Of a DNA stretch of 64,000 nt, positions 34,019 through 42,706 are shown in pieces (the first letter of the stretch is position 1; each line of letters begins with the position of its first letter). The position numbers were made by a program, and so were the translations under genes. The stretch spans positions 1-64,000 of the forward strand of contig CAVPNW010000010.1 in the NCBI GenBank assembly GCA_963706875.1. Reading direction: 5' to 3'. This DNA comes from Prado023 sp963706875. GTDB taxonomy: Bacteria > Actinomycetota > Actinomycetes > S36-B12 > CAIYMF01. The notes beneath the pieces were generated by a model that saw only the letters and a program-made list of their open reading frames with translations, did no database searches and was not told the DNA's origin.

Positions 34019-35002
34019 GTGGCGGGCGCCGGGACGGTCGAGGATCTATGGGTCGCGGCTGTGCCGATGCTCGCGACGGGCCCACCCGAGCCGGTCGCGG
34101 CGCCGTCCGGTCCGGGGTGGAGCTTCGAGGTGAAGTGGGACGGTGTGCGCGCCCTGGCCCTCGTGCGTGAGGACGGTGTGATCGCCCTGCGCAGCCGAAG
34201 CGGTGGGGACCTGGCCGGGAGGTACCCCGCCATCGTCGACCCCGCCGTGGGCGCAGCCCTGGCACCGCTGGCGGCCCCGGCCATCCTCGATGGTGAGTGC
34301 GTCCTGTTCGACCCGGCCGGCCGGCCGTCCTTCAAGGGCGCCCTGCGTGGCGGGGCGGCGGTGCGCCTGGTGGTGTTCGACGTCCTGGCCTGGGCGGGTC
34401 GGGATGTCCGGAGTGAGTCCCTGGCCCAGCGCCGCTCCCTCCTGGACTCCCTGGACCTGTCCGCGCTCACCGACGGGATGTGGCTGCCGTCGGCGGTGTT
34501 CGACGATGGTGACGCGCTGCTGACCGCGACCCGGGAGCAGGGCCTCGAGGGGGTGATGGCCAAGCGTGAGGGCAGCCGCTACGACTGTGGGGTCCGAAGT
34601 CGGGACTGGATCAAGCTGCCGCACCGGACGCTCACGGACGTGGTGGTCGTGGGGTGGGTCCGCGCAGAGTCCGGCGGCGGGGTCGCGTCGCTGGCCGTCG
34701 CCAGTCCGACGGGGGAGTTCCTGGGCACCGTGGGCAGCGGCATGACCGACCGGCTGTCCGCGGCGCTCGTCGAGGTGCTCGCCGGTGTCGCCCGTCGCGA
34801 ACCCGACCCCGCGGTCCACGTCAGCGCCGACGCTCACGCCTTCCTGCGCCGCTTCGGTGACCGGCTCACCTGGGTGGAGCCGCTGCTCGTCGCCGAGGTG
34901 CGCCACCTCGGGCGCATGGAGTCCGGATCGCTCCGCCAGCCCACGCTGGCCCGGATGCGACCCGACCTCGCGCCGCATGACCTGCCCGGGAGCACGTGGT
35001 GA
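34019..35002 (+). CDS. ligD: ATP-dependent DNA ligase, LigD ligase domain as a separate protein
   Basis: Protein of 327 residues with only the ligase part of LigD. Motif I is FEVKWDGVRAL (adenylated Lys39, then Asp-Gly), followed by LDGECVLFD (motif III region), GLEGVMAKREGSRYDCGVRS (motif IV, about 181-200) and RDWIKLPHRTLTDVVVVGW (motif V). An OB-fold is at the end. It seals the break after end processing. The GTG start is chosen because it is the first in-frame start after the divergent spacer; no clear ribosome site. It overlaps the polymerase gene. Confidence 0.93.
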   Translation: MAGAGTVEDLWVAAVPMLATGPPEPVAAPSGPGWSFEVKWDGVRALALVREDGVIALRSRSGGDLAGRYPAIVDPAVGAALAPLAAPAILDGECVLFDPAGRPSFKGALRGGAAVRLVVFDVLAWAGRDVRSESLAQRRSLLDSLDLSALTDGMWLPSAVFDDGDALLTATREQGLEGVMAKREGSRYDCGVRSRDWIKLPHRTLTDVVVVGWVRAESGGGVASLAVASPTGEFLGTVGSGMTDRLSAALVEVLAGVARREPDPAVHVSADAHAFLRRFGDRLTWVEPLLVAEVRHLGRMESGSLRQPTLARMRPDLAPHDLPGSTW

Positions 35003-35913
35003 GCCCCGCAGGTTCGGATCCCGTCCCGACCGTCGTGGCCGGGCGGCGGCTGCGCCTGACCAACCTCGACAAGGTCCTGTACCCGCAGTCCGGGACCACC
35101 AAGGCGGAGGTGTTCGCCTACATCCTCGCCGTGAGCGCACCGATGCTGGCCCAACTCGCGAACCGGCCGATCACCCGCCGGCGCTGGCCCGACGGCGTCG
35201 AGAAGCCCGACTTCTTCGAGAAGGCCGTACGGCCCGGGACCCCCGACTGGATGGGGCATGTGCACCTGCGTCGCTCGGGTGATGACTACTCCGGGTACAT
35301 CGACCATCCGATGCTCGCCGGGACGCCTGAGGATGCGGCCGCGCTCGTCTGGTTCGTGCAGCAGGGAGCCCTGGAGTTCCACACGCCGCAGTGGCGGATC
35401 GGGCGCAAGTTCGGCGTGCACGGGACACCCGGGCCGGCCGACCGTATGGTGCTGGACCTCGATCCCGGGCCGCCGGCCGGGCTCGCGGAGTGCGCCGAGG
35501 TGGCCCTGGTGGCCCGCGACATCCTGGCCGGCGCGGGCTTCACGGCGGTTCCGGTGGCCAGCGGCTCCAAGGGCTTGCACGTGTACGTCCCGCTTCCGCG
35601 ACCGGTCCCCAGCAGTGACGCCGTGGACCTGGCGCGCACGATGGCTGAGGCGCTGGCGGTGGCGCTGCCCGGGCTTGTGGAGCTGAAGATGGCAAGGGAC
35701 CGCCGGCCAGGCCGGGTCTTCGTGGACGTCGGGCAGAACCTGGCCGCGCGCACCACCATCACGCCGTACTCGCCGCGCGGGCGTGCACATCCGTACGTCG
35801 CGACGCCGCTGACCTGGGTGGAGGTCGAGTCTGGCGCCCCCGTGCCCGCTGACGTGCGGACCATGCCTGAGCGGCTCGCCCGCCTCGGCGACCTGATGGC
35901 GGAGCCGGGGTGA
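34999..35913 (+). CDS. ligD: LigD polymerase domain as a separate protein (primase-polymerase)
   Basis: Protein of 304 residues, the archaeo-eukaryotic primase-type polymerase of bacterial NHEJ. It opens with RRLRLTNLDKVLYPQSGTTK, has IDHPMLAGTPEDAAALVWFV, the metal-binding DLDPG (Asp153/Asp155), SGSKGLHVYVPL and FVDVGQN (third Asp near 243). It fills gaps and adds ribonucleotides at ends. The GTG at 34999 overlaps the ligase stop; a GTG one codon earlier is equally possible. In many mycobacteria all LigD domains are one protein; here they are split, and the 3'-phosphoesterase domain is not present in the window. Confidence 0.94.
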   Translation: MSPAGSDPVPTVVAGRRLRLTNLDKVLYPQSGTTKAEVFAYILAVSAPMLAQLANRPITRRRWPDGVEKPDFFEKAVRPGTPDWMGHVHLRRSGDDYSGYIDHPMLAGTPEDAAALVWFVQQGALEFHTPQWRIGRKFGVHGTPGPADRMVLDLDPGPPAGLAECAEVALVARDILAGAGFTAVPVASGSKGLHVYVPLPRPVPSSDAVDLARTMAEALAVALPGLVELKMARDRRPGRVFVDVGQNLAARTTITPYSPRGRAHPYVATPLTWVEVESGAPVPADVRTMPERLARLGDLMAEPG

Positions 35914-35929
35914 GGATGTCCCCGCCATC
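35895..35929. terminator. Terminator after the LigD polymerase gene
   Basis: GATGGCGG (35895-35902) pairs with CCGCCATC (35922-35929) with GGGG/CCCC inside. It overlaps the polymerase stop codon and precedes the end of the convergent glycosylase gene. Confidence 0.55.
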
Positions 35930-36000
35930 CCCGAATCCCCGCCGGCCGGTGATCCGTCCAGGTTCGGTGGGCTGGACGGTCGGCAAGGGGAATGGATGGA

Positions 36001-37143
36001 TCACCCAGGGGAGTCCTCGGGGGCGTTGTCGGCCCAGCTGATCCGGCTGGGCTTTCCGACGAACCGCGCGAACTCCTCGAGCGACGCTGCCAGGCGCCGA
36101 CGGTCTGGGGCGGTGATCCTGTGGAAGGGCGAGGCAACGACGTCGACGGTCCGTGCCAGCTCCCGGCGCTTCCAGGTGCCGACAACGCGGCCGTCCACGA
36201 CGAGCGTGTTCGAGAACACCCCGTTGCCGCCCGGGACGACGAGCCTCTCGTGGGCGGCGTCGAGTTGGGCCGTGCGATCGCGGTAGCCCAGGACCAGCTC
36301 GTCGAAACCGGGCAGGGCGCGCGCCGGCAACGGCTCCGTCGGTTCGGCCTCGAGGGTGCCAGCGTCGAGCAGGGCCTCGGTCACGAACAGGTCGCGGCCG
36401 TCGATCGTTCGCGGGACGACCCCCGCTGCGGCGGCCAGCCCGGAACGGGCGTCAGCCACGGTGATGTCGGCCCAGCGGGCAAGGTCGTGGGCGCTGACGG
36501 GAGCGTGGCTTCGCACGAAGCGCTCGGCGATCACGGCCAGGGCGCTGGGGCGGTCCAGGGCGGGGCCCGGCGGGGTGAAGTCGTCGAGCAGGACGAAGGT
36601 CTGCTCCTTGCCGCGCTGCGGCCCCACGCAGGTGACACCCTTCTGGCTTGCGTACCAGAGCAGGTGGTAGGCACGCTGTCCGGCGCTGGGGATCCCGGCG
36701 GCCTCGAGGACAGCCACGCATTCGGCGCGCGTCATCGCAAGGCCGCCGACCAGCGCCTCGCGCAGGACGGCGGCGGCGCGGTCGGCATCCTCCTCGGCGA
36801 GCCCCAGGAACTGCCGACGGGCCTGCGCTCCGCGCAGCGCCCGGGCGCCGAGGTGCTGGAGCATCCAGCGCGCATCCCGGCCGGGAACGACGTGCAGCGT
36901 GCCCCGCATGGGCCATGTGCGCAGGATCTGCCCGGACTCGAACGCGGAGGCGACCTCGTCGCGCGTGCTGCCCGTTCGCAGGCCGAGCGACCACGTCACG
37001 CTCGCGAAGTCCTGGCCCTGCATGGCCCCGAACCACTCGACGACGTCGGCGACCGACCGGCCGGCGGTCGGGCGATCGTCCAGCAGCAGGCTGGTCATCC
37101 GGGCAGCGCGGATCCGCCGTTCACCGGGGTTGGTCTGGGCCAT
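36001..37143 (-). CDS. Winged-helix DNA-binding protein, AlkZ-like DNA glycosylase family
   Basis: Protein of 380 residues of the HTH_42/AlkZ family. Markers: VVEWFGAMQGQDFASVTWSL (about 34-53, containing the QxQ-like GAMQGQD motif important for catalysis in AlkZ), ILRTWPMRGTLHVVPGRDAR and AGQRAYHLLWYASQKGVTCV. Three winged-helix units are expected. Members of this family excise bulky or crosslinked bases from DNA. ATG at 37143 has CGGAGG five bases upstream. Its position between LigD and SbcCD fits a repair role, but the substrate is unknown. Confidence 0.85.
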   Translation of the reverse strand: MAQTNPGERRIRAARMTSLLLDDRPTAGRSVADVVEWFGAMQGQDFASVTWSLGLRTGSTRDEVASAFESGQILRTWPMRGTLHVVPGRDARWMLQHLGARALRGAQARRQFLGLAEEDADRAAAVLREALVGGLAMTRAECVAVLEAAGIPSAGQRAYHLLWYASQKGVTCVGPQRGKEQTFVLLDDFTPPGPALDRPSALAVIAERFVRSHAPVSAHDLARWADITVADARSGLAAAAGVVPRTIDGRDLFVTEALLDAGTLEAEPTEPLPARALPGFDELVLGYRDRTAQLDAAHERLVVPGGNGVFSNTLVVDGRVVGTWKRRELARTVDVVASPFHRITAPDRRRLAASLEEFARFVGKPSRISWADNAPEDSPG

Positions 37144-37295
37144 GGGCACCTCCGCCCCGGAGCGTATCCGGAGGCTCGGACACTGACCGGCCGCGTGCTC
37201 GGCGGGGCAGGTCGGGCGCTGTTGGCGCGCGACACCAGGGCAGCTCCGCCGGCACATGCGACCGTTGTGTCAGACCCCCATGTCAGGGTGTCGGC

Positions 37296-38456
37296 ATGCG
37301 ATTCCTGCACACCTCCGACTGGCACCTCGGCCGCCGCCTGCACGGCGCGGAGCTGCTGGCCGAGCAGGCTGCGTTCCTCGAATGGATGCTGCAGCGCGCA
37401 GCATCGGAGCGGGTTGATGCGGTGCTGGTCAGCGGCGACGTCTACGACCGCGCCCAGCCCGGGGCCGATGCCATCGCTCTCATGGACCGGACCCTCGCGG
37501 CGTTCTCGCGTGCCCGGATCCCCCTGGTCATCTCCAGCGGCAACCACGACAGCGCCGTGCGCCTGCAGTACGCAGGTGAGGTCCTCGCCGAGGCCGGGAT
37601 CCACCTGCGCACCTCCATCGAGCAGGTCACCGATCCGGTCCTGCTCCGCGACGAGGCGGGTGAGGTGGGCGTGTACGGCATCCCGTTCGTCCTGCCCGAC
37701 GCGGTGGTCGCGCAACTGGAGGTCGAGCGCTCGCACGCAGCGGTCCTGGGCGCGCTCGCCGAGCGGATCCGCAGCGATGCCCGGGCGCGGGGCCTACAGC
37801 GCGTCGTGGTGATGGCACACGCCTTCGTCACCGGGGGCTCGGCCTGCGAGTCCGAGCGCGAGATCCGCGTCGGCGGCGTCGGCGACACACCGGCCGAGGT
37901 GTTCGACGGGGTCAGCTACGTGGCGCTCGGTCACCTGCACGGACCGCAGGCGGTCCGCCTGGCCGGGTCGTCGACGGTGGTCGAGTACAGCGGGTCGCCG
38001 CTGGCGTTCTCGTTCTCCGAGCGGGACCACACCAAGTCGGTCACCCTCGTCGACATCGATGCGGCGGGCATCGTGGCCACCCGGCGGGTTCCGGCGCCCG
38101 TGCCCCGCCCGCTGGTCCAGGTGACGGGTCGGCTGGCTGACCTCCTCGACCGGGCCCGGAGTGATCTGGCTGACCTTGCGCAGGCTTGGGTCAAGGTGAT
38201 CCTCACCGATCCGGGCCGGGTGGCCAATCCGATGGAGCAGCTTCGGGCCCACTGGCCGCACACGCTGGTCCTCGAGTTCGCCCCGGAGCGCGATGGCGCC
38301 CCCATGGGCCTCACCCGTATGTCGGAGGCCAGCGATCCGGTCGAGATCTGCGCGGAGTTCGTGACGGCCGTATCCGGGGGTCCTCCGAGCCCGTTGCAGC
38401 GTGCGGTGCTGGCCGAGGTCGTCCTCACGGCCCAGCGGGTGGAGGCCTCGGCCTGA
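37296..38456 (+). CDS. sbcD: Exonuclease SbcD (Mre11 family)
   Basis: Protein of 386 residues. The metallophosphoesterase motifs are in order: FLHTSDWHLGRR (about 3-14), VSGDVYDRA (about 45-53), ISSGNHDS (about 83-90), VMAHAFV and YVALGHLHGPQ. A C-terminal cap follows. With SbcC it opens hairpins and trims DNA ends. It begins at the first ATG, six bases after CAGGGT, a possible -10; the stop overlaps sbcC (TGATG). Confidence 0.95.
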   Translation: MRFLHTSDWHLGRRLHGAELLAEQAAFLEWMLQRAASERVDAVLVSGDVYDRAQPGADAIALMDRTLAAFSRARIPLVISSGNHDSAVRLQYAGEVLAEAGIHLRTSIEQVTDPVLLRDEAGEVGVYGIPFVLPDAVVAQLEVERSHAAVLGALAERIRSDARARGLQRVVVMAHAFVTGGSACESEREIRVGGVGDTPAEVFDGVSYVALGHLHGPQAVRLAGSSTVVEYSGSPLAFSFSERDHTKSVTLVDIDAAGIVATRRVPAPVPRPLVQVTGRLADLLDRARSDLADLAQAWVKVILTDPGRVANPMEQLRAHWPHTLVLEFAPERDGAPMGLTRMSEASDPVEICAEFVTAVSGGPPSPLQRAVLAEVVLTAQRVEASA

Positions 38457-41449
38457 TGCGACTGCACACCCTGCGCATGCACGCCGTCGGCCCGTTCGCC
38501 GACGAGCAGGTCATCGACTTCGACCGCCTCGGGGCCGGCGGGCTGTTCCTCTTCGAGGGACCGACCGGCGTCGGCAAGTCCACGATCCTCGACGCCCTGA
38601 CGTTCGCGCTGTACGGCGGCCTGGCCAGTGACTCCGGCGACCCTGCTCGGTTGCGCTCTGACTTCGCCGGGCCCGACGACCGCCCGGAGGTCACGCTGGA
38701 GTTCTCGGTACGCGGCGGACGGCACCGGATCACCCGATCCCCCGAGTACGCCCGGCCAAAGAAGCGGGGGACCGGCGTCACCAAGGAGAAGGCAAGCGTC
38801 CACCTCGAGCGCCTGGGGGCGGGCGGCTGGGAGAGTCGCTCGCACGCCAAGGATGAGGTCGGCACCATCATCGGCGAGCTCCTGGGCCTGACCCGCGAGC
38901 AGTTCCGCCAGGTGGTGCTGCTGCCGCAGGGGGAGTTCGCGACCTTCCTACGGGCCGGTGACGACGAGCGCCGCGAGGTGCTGGGCAAGCTGTTCGGCAC
39001 CCAGTTCTTCCGCAGCATCACCGACTCCTTGCAGGCGCGCGCCCAGGAGGCGAACCGCGCAGTGCAGGGCGCCGATGCCGACCTGCGCGCGCGGGTGTCC
39101 GCCGCATGCGAGGCCGCCGGGATGGAGCCCGATGAGCATGCCGGGCTCGCAGAGCTCCCGGTGGCGCAGCGTCTGGAGACCCTCGAGGAGTTGGATGCGC
39201 ACCTGGCCGGGCAGGCCCAGGCAGCCCAGGAGGCCGCTGACCGTGCCGACGACGCTGAGGTCGTGGTGCGTGGGGTGCTGGCCGACGCCCAGGACGTAGC
39301 TGGCAGGCTCGAGCAGCGAGCCCTCCTGGAGGCGTCGTTGGTGGCGGCCGAGGAGCAGCGCGCGGACCATGAGGCACGGTGCGAGCGTGGTGAGCGTGCG
39401 CGGCGGGCGATCCCGGTGCGACCCCTGATCGAACTCGTGGACGGGGCCACCGAGCAGGTCACGATCCTGCAGGCAGCCGTTGTCGCCGCCGGATCCGGCG
39501 ATGCCGCGGACTCCACGCACCTGGCAGGTGAGGGATGGCAGGAGTTGGCCGCGCGAGCAGCCGTCGCACGCACCACAGCCGGGGAGCTGGCACACCTGGT
39601 CGTGATCGAGGACGGGCTTGCCGAGGGCCGGGCCGTCCTCGGAGGGCACCGGGCACGCGTCCAGGAGCTCCGGGCCGCGGTCGCGAAGACGCAGGTGCGG
39701 GGCTCGGAGATCCCCGAGGAGCTCGCCGGCGCGCGCGTGGCCCTCACCGCCGCCCAGAACGCCGCACTGGGTGCCTCTGCGGCCCGTGCGGTCCTGGAGG
39801 CGATCGCTGGACCGGCGGACGCCGCGCGCCGGATCCCCGAGCTCAGTGCCGCCCTGGACGAGCGACGGTCCGGGCGGCGAGCCGCGCGTCGGGCCTATGA
39901 GGAGGCTGACGACCACCACAAGCTGCTCGTCGACCAGCGGCTCGCCGACGTCCGCGGCGAGCTCGCCGCGCGACTCGTCTCCGGGGACCCGTGCCTGGTC
40001 TGTGGCTCGCCCGAGCACCCGGCTCCCGCCCGAGGGGTGGCGGCCGGGGTGTCCGAGGAGCAGGTCCGCAGCGCGGTGGCCCATCGCGACGAGTGCCGGC
40101 TGGTCCTGGATGAGGCTGAGGTGGGCCTGGCACGCGCCGAGGCAGACCTCGAACACGCGACACGCACGGCCGGTGGCATGTCCACGGAGCAGTGGCAGGC
40201 GCGGATCGACCAGGCCAACGCCGAGGTGGCCGCCGGGGAGCTCGCGCAGGTCGCCGTCGCGGGTCTGGAGGCTCGCGTGAGCGAACTTGGCGCGGAGCAG
40301 GCTGAGGTCGGTGCCGAGCTGATTGCCCTGGCTGAGTCCCTGGCCGGTGCACAGGCCCAGGCGGCCCACGCGGTTGCCGACCTCGAGGCGAGTGAGGCGC
40401 AGGTGGCCGCCGGCCGCGAGACGTACGGCAGCGTCCGCGAGCGGACCGCAGCCCTCGTGTCGTCCGCGGCCTCCTTGGAGGCGCAGTCGGCCTCGGTGCT
40501 CGAGCTGTCCCAGGGTCTCGCGCACCTGGCATCAGCCGTCGATCGCACGGACGGGGAGGCGACGCGTGCCGGATTCGTCGACCTGGTCGATGCGCGGTCA
40601 GCGCTTCTTGCCTCGGCGGAGCTCGAGCGTCTCGAGCGCGCGGTCGCCGAGTGGGAGGAGTCCGTTGCCACGGCCCGCACGCAGTTGGACTCAGCGGAAC
40701 TCCGGGCCGTCGCGGGGGTCGACCCGGGGCGGGCGGCGCAGGCAGTTGCCCTCGCGACCGCCGAACTCCAGCGGGTCGAGCTGTCGGCCCGGACTGCCCA
40801 GGACGAGGCGACTGTCGCACGACGCCAGCGCGAGCGGTTCACCGAGCGCCTGTCGGAGGTCCAGGCGAGCGCTGCCGAGCGGGCTGAGCTGGCGGCCTCC
40901 GGGGAGGAGCTCGTCGCCCTGGACCTGTACGCCCGCGGCATGGCCGGATCGCCACGCATGAGCCTGGTGACCTTCGTTCTGCGGTACTGGTTCGAGCAGG
41001 TGGTGACGGCCGCCAACGTGCGCCTGGAGTCCATGTCGGCGGGCAAGTACGAGCTGCTGCGCATCGACGAGGCCGCCCGCAAGGACGCCCGCGTCGGGCT
41101 CGGGCTGGCGGTCCTCGATCGGCACACCGGCCGCGAGCGCAGTCCCGGGACCCTCTCCGGGGGTGAGACGTTCTACACGTCGTTGGCCCTGGCGCTCGGC
41201 CTGGCAGATGTCGTCGTGGCCCAGGCCGGGGGAGCCCAGCTGGACACCCTGTTCATCGACGAGGGCTTCGGCAGCCTCGACCCGGACACCCTCGACGACG
41301 TGATGGGCGTCATCGACGACCTTCGGGGCAACGGGCGGGTCATCGGGATCGTCAGCCACGTTCCCGAGCTGAAGGAGCGCATCGCCGAGCGGCTGACCGT
41401 GCGCCGGGTCCGACCTGACGGGCCCTCGACGGTGGACGTCCGCGCCTGA
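38456..41449 (+). CDS. sbcC: Exonuclease SbcC (Rad50-like ATPase)
   Basis: Protein of 997 residues. Walker A FEGPTGVGKSTILDALTFAL (about 34-53) and the Q-loop LPQGEFATFL are at the N-terminal end. Two long Ala/Glu-rich coiled coils flank a zinc hook, GDPCLVCGSPEHP (CxxC near 512-515). The ABC signature is LSGGETFYTSLALALGLADV (about 900-919) and Walker B TLFIDEGFGSLD (about 932-943). Forms the ATP-driven arm of the SbcCD nuclease. Overlaps sbcD by TGATG. A terminator follows directly. Confidence 0.95.
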   Translation: MRLHTLRMHAVGPFADEQVIDFDRLGAGGLFLFEGPTGVGKSTILDALTFALYGGLASDSGDPARLRSDFAGPDDRPEVTLEFSVRGGRHRITRSPEYARPKKRGTGVTKEKASVHLERLGAGGWESRSHAKDEVGTIIGELLGLTREQFRQVVLLPQGEFATFLRAGDDERREVLGKLFGTQFFRSITDSLQARAQEANRAVQGADADLRARVSAACEAAGMEPDEHAGLAELPVAQRLETLEELDAHLAGQAQAAQEAADRADDAEVVVRGVLADAQDVAGRLEQRALLEASLVAAEEQRADHEARCERGERARRAIPVRPLIELVDGATEQVTILQAAVVAAGSGDAADSTHLAGEGWQELAARAAVARTTAGELAHLVVIEDGLAEGRAVLGGHRARVQELRAAVAKTQVRGSEIPEELAGARVALTAAQNAALGASAARAVLEAIAGPADAARRIPELSAALDERRSGRRAARRAYEEADDHHKLLVDQRLADVRGELAARLVSGDPCLVCGSPEHPAPARGVAAGVSEEQVRSAVAHRDECRLVLDEAEVGLARAEADLEHATRTAGGMSTEQWQARIDQANAEVAAGELAQVAVAGLEARVSELGAEQAEVGAELIALAESLAGAQAQAAHAVADLEASEAQVAAGRETYGSVRERTAALVSSAASLEAQSASVLELSQGLAHLASAVDRTDGEATRAGFVDLVDARSALLASAELERLERAVAEWEESVATARTQLDSAELRAVAGVDPGRAAQAVALATAELQRVELSARTAQDEATVARRQRERFTERLSEVQASAAERAELAASGEELVALDLYARGMAGSPRMSLVTFVLRYWFEQVVTAANVRLESMSAGKYELLRIDEAARKDARVGLGLAVLDRHTGRERSPGTLSGGETFYTSLALALGLADVVVAQAGGAQLDTLFIDEGFGSLDPDTLDDVMGVIDDLRGNGRVIGIVSHVPELKERIAERLTVRRVRPDGPSTVDVRA

Positions 41450-41451
41450 CC

Positions 41452-41483
41452 GATCGCCGGGTCCCACCAGGCGTCCGGCGATC
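41452..41483 (+). terminator. Terminator after sbcC
   Basis: GATCGCCGG (41452-41460) pairs with CCGGCGATC (41475-41483), three bases after the sbcC stop. Confidence 0.7.
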
Positions 41484-41606
41484 TCCTGGTCGACGCCTCG
41501 TCCTCACATCGCGGCGACGCACATCGGCGCCAGGGTCACCAGGCAGCGGCAGGCCCGGGTGCAACCAGGCGGCGACAACGGCCGGCCCATCGGCCACGAT
41601 GACGCC

Positions 41607-42599
41607 ATGGATGACACCACCTCCGGGCGCGCAGCGCATGTCTCGACCGGTCGGCTTCCCGAGGCCGACGAGGTCCAACGACTCGTGACCGAGGTCCACG
41701 AGCAGGTTGCCCGCGTCCCTGGGGGGCAGGTGTCCACCGTCTACCCCGCCCTGGCCCGCATGTCACCGGACCTGTTCGGGGTCTGCGTCGTCGGGGTGCG
41801 GGGCGCCATGCACGCCGCCGGGGACGCTGATCACCGGTTCGCGCTGATGAGCGTGGCCAAGCCGTTCGTCCTCGCGCTGATGATCGAGCAGTACGGCTTC
41901 ACCCGGATCCGTGAGCTGGTCGGGCTGAACGCCACCGGGATGGCGTTCAACTCGATCGCTGCCGTGGATATCAGCCCCGACGGGCGCACCAACCCGATGG
42001 TGAACTCCGGTGCGATCGCCACGGCCAGCCTCGCCCCGGGTGACACCGTCGACCAGCGGTGGGCGTTCGTGCGCGACGGGATCTGCCGGTTCGCCGGCCA
42101 CGAACTGCATCTCGACGACGAGGTGCACGATTCCGCCGCGGCAACCAACCTGGTCAACCGCGCGATCGCGGAGGCGCTGAACGCCCGCGGCCGGGTTGTG
42201 GGTGACCCGCAGGACGCGGTGGAGATCTACACCCGCCAGTCCTCGCTGTCGGTGACGGCACGCGACCTGGCCATCATGGGCGCCACCCTGGCCGATGGCG
42301 GGATCAACCCGGTCACCGGTGAGCGCGTCATCACCGCCCCGACCTGCCGGCTGGTGCTGGCCGCGATGATGACCGCCGGGCTGTACCAGACCTCCGGTGA
42401 CTGGTTGTGCGACGTCGGCCTGCCCGGCAAGAGCGGCATCGGTGGGGGGATCGTCACCGTCTCACCCGGCAAGGGCGGCTTGGGCACCTTCGCCCCGCCG
42501 CTGGACCCCGCCGGCAACAGCGTCAAGGGGCAACTCGTCGCCCAGATCCTGTCCCGCACCCTGGGCCTGGACCTCCTGGCCTCCGCGCCACCCGACTGA
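41607..42599 (+). CDS. glsA: Glutaminase A
   Basis: Protein of 330 residues, serine-dependent beta-lactamase-like fold, hydrolysing glutamine to glutamate and ammonia. Conserved blocks: RFALMSVAKPFVLALMIEQY (about 74-93; the Ser-x-x-Lys catalytic pair), GMAFNSIAAVDI, NPMVNSGAIATASL (about 130-143), YTRQSSLSVTARDLAIMGAT and GLPGKSGIGGGIVTVSPGKG. ATG at 41607 is chosen since family members start shortly before PEADEVQRLVTEVH. No ribosome site; possibly leaderless. Confidence 0.94.
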   Translation: MDDTTSGRAAHVSTGRLPEADEVQRLVTEVHEQVARVPGGQVSTVYPALARMSPDLFGVCVVGVRGAMHAAGDADHRFALMSVAKPFVLALMIEQYGFTRIRELVGLNATGMAFNSIAAVDISPDGRTNPMVNSGAIATASLAPGDTVDQRWAFVRDGICRFAGHELHLDDEVHDSAAATNLVNRAIAEALNARGRVVGDPQDAVEIYTRQSSLSVTARDLAIMGATLADGGINPVTGERVITAPTCRLVLAAMMTAGLYQTSGDWLCDVGLPGKSGIGGGIVTVSPGKGGLGTFAPPLDPAGNSVKGQLVAQILSRTLGLDLLASAPPD

Positions 42600-42706
42600 C
42601 CGTGCGCGCGCTCGTGGCAGCGATGCGCTGGCTCGCACCCGGCACGGTCGACTGACCGCCCCGAGGTCGGGCGGGAGGGCGGACCCGCACAGGGCTGCAG
42701 GCCGGG

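Noticed and set aside
42598..42653. Terminator between glutaminase and amine oxidase (GACCGTGC...GCACGGTC)
   Set aside because: The arms are only 8 bp with a loop of about 36 bases; too weak to call.
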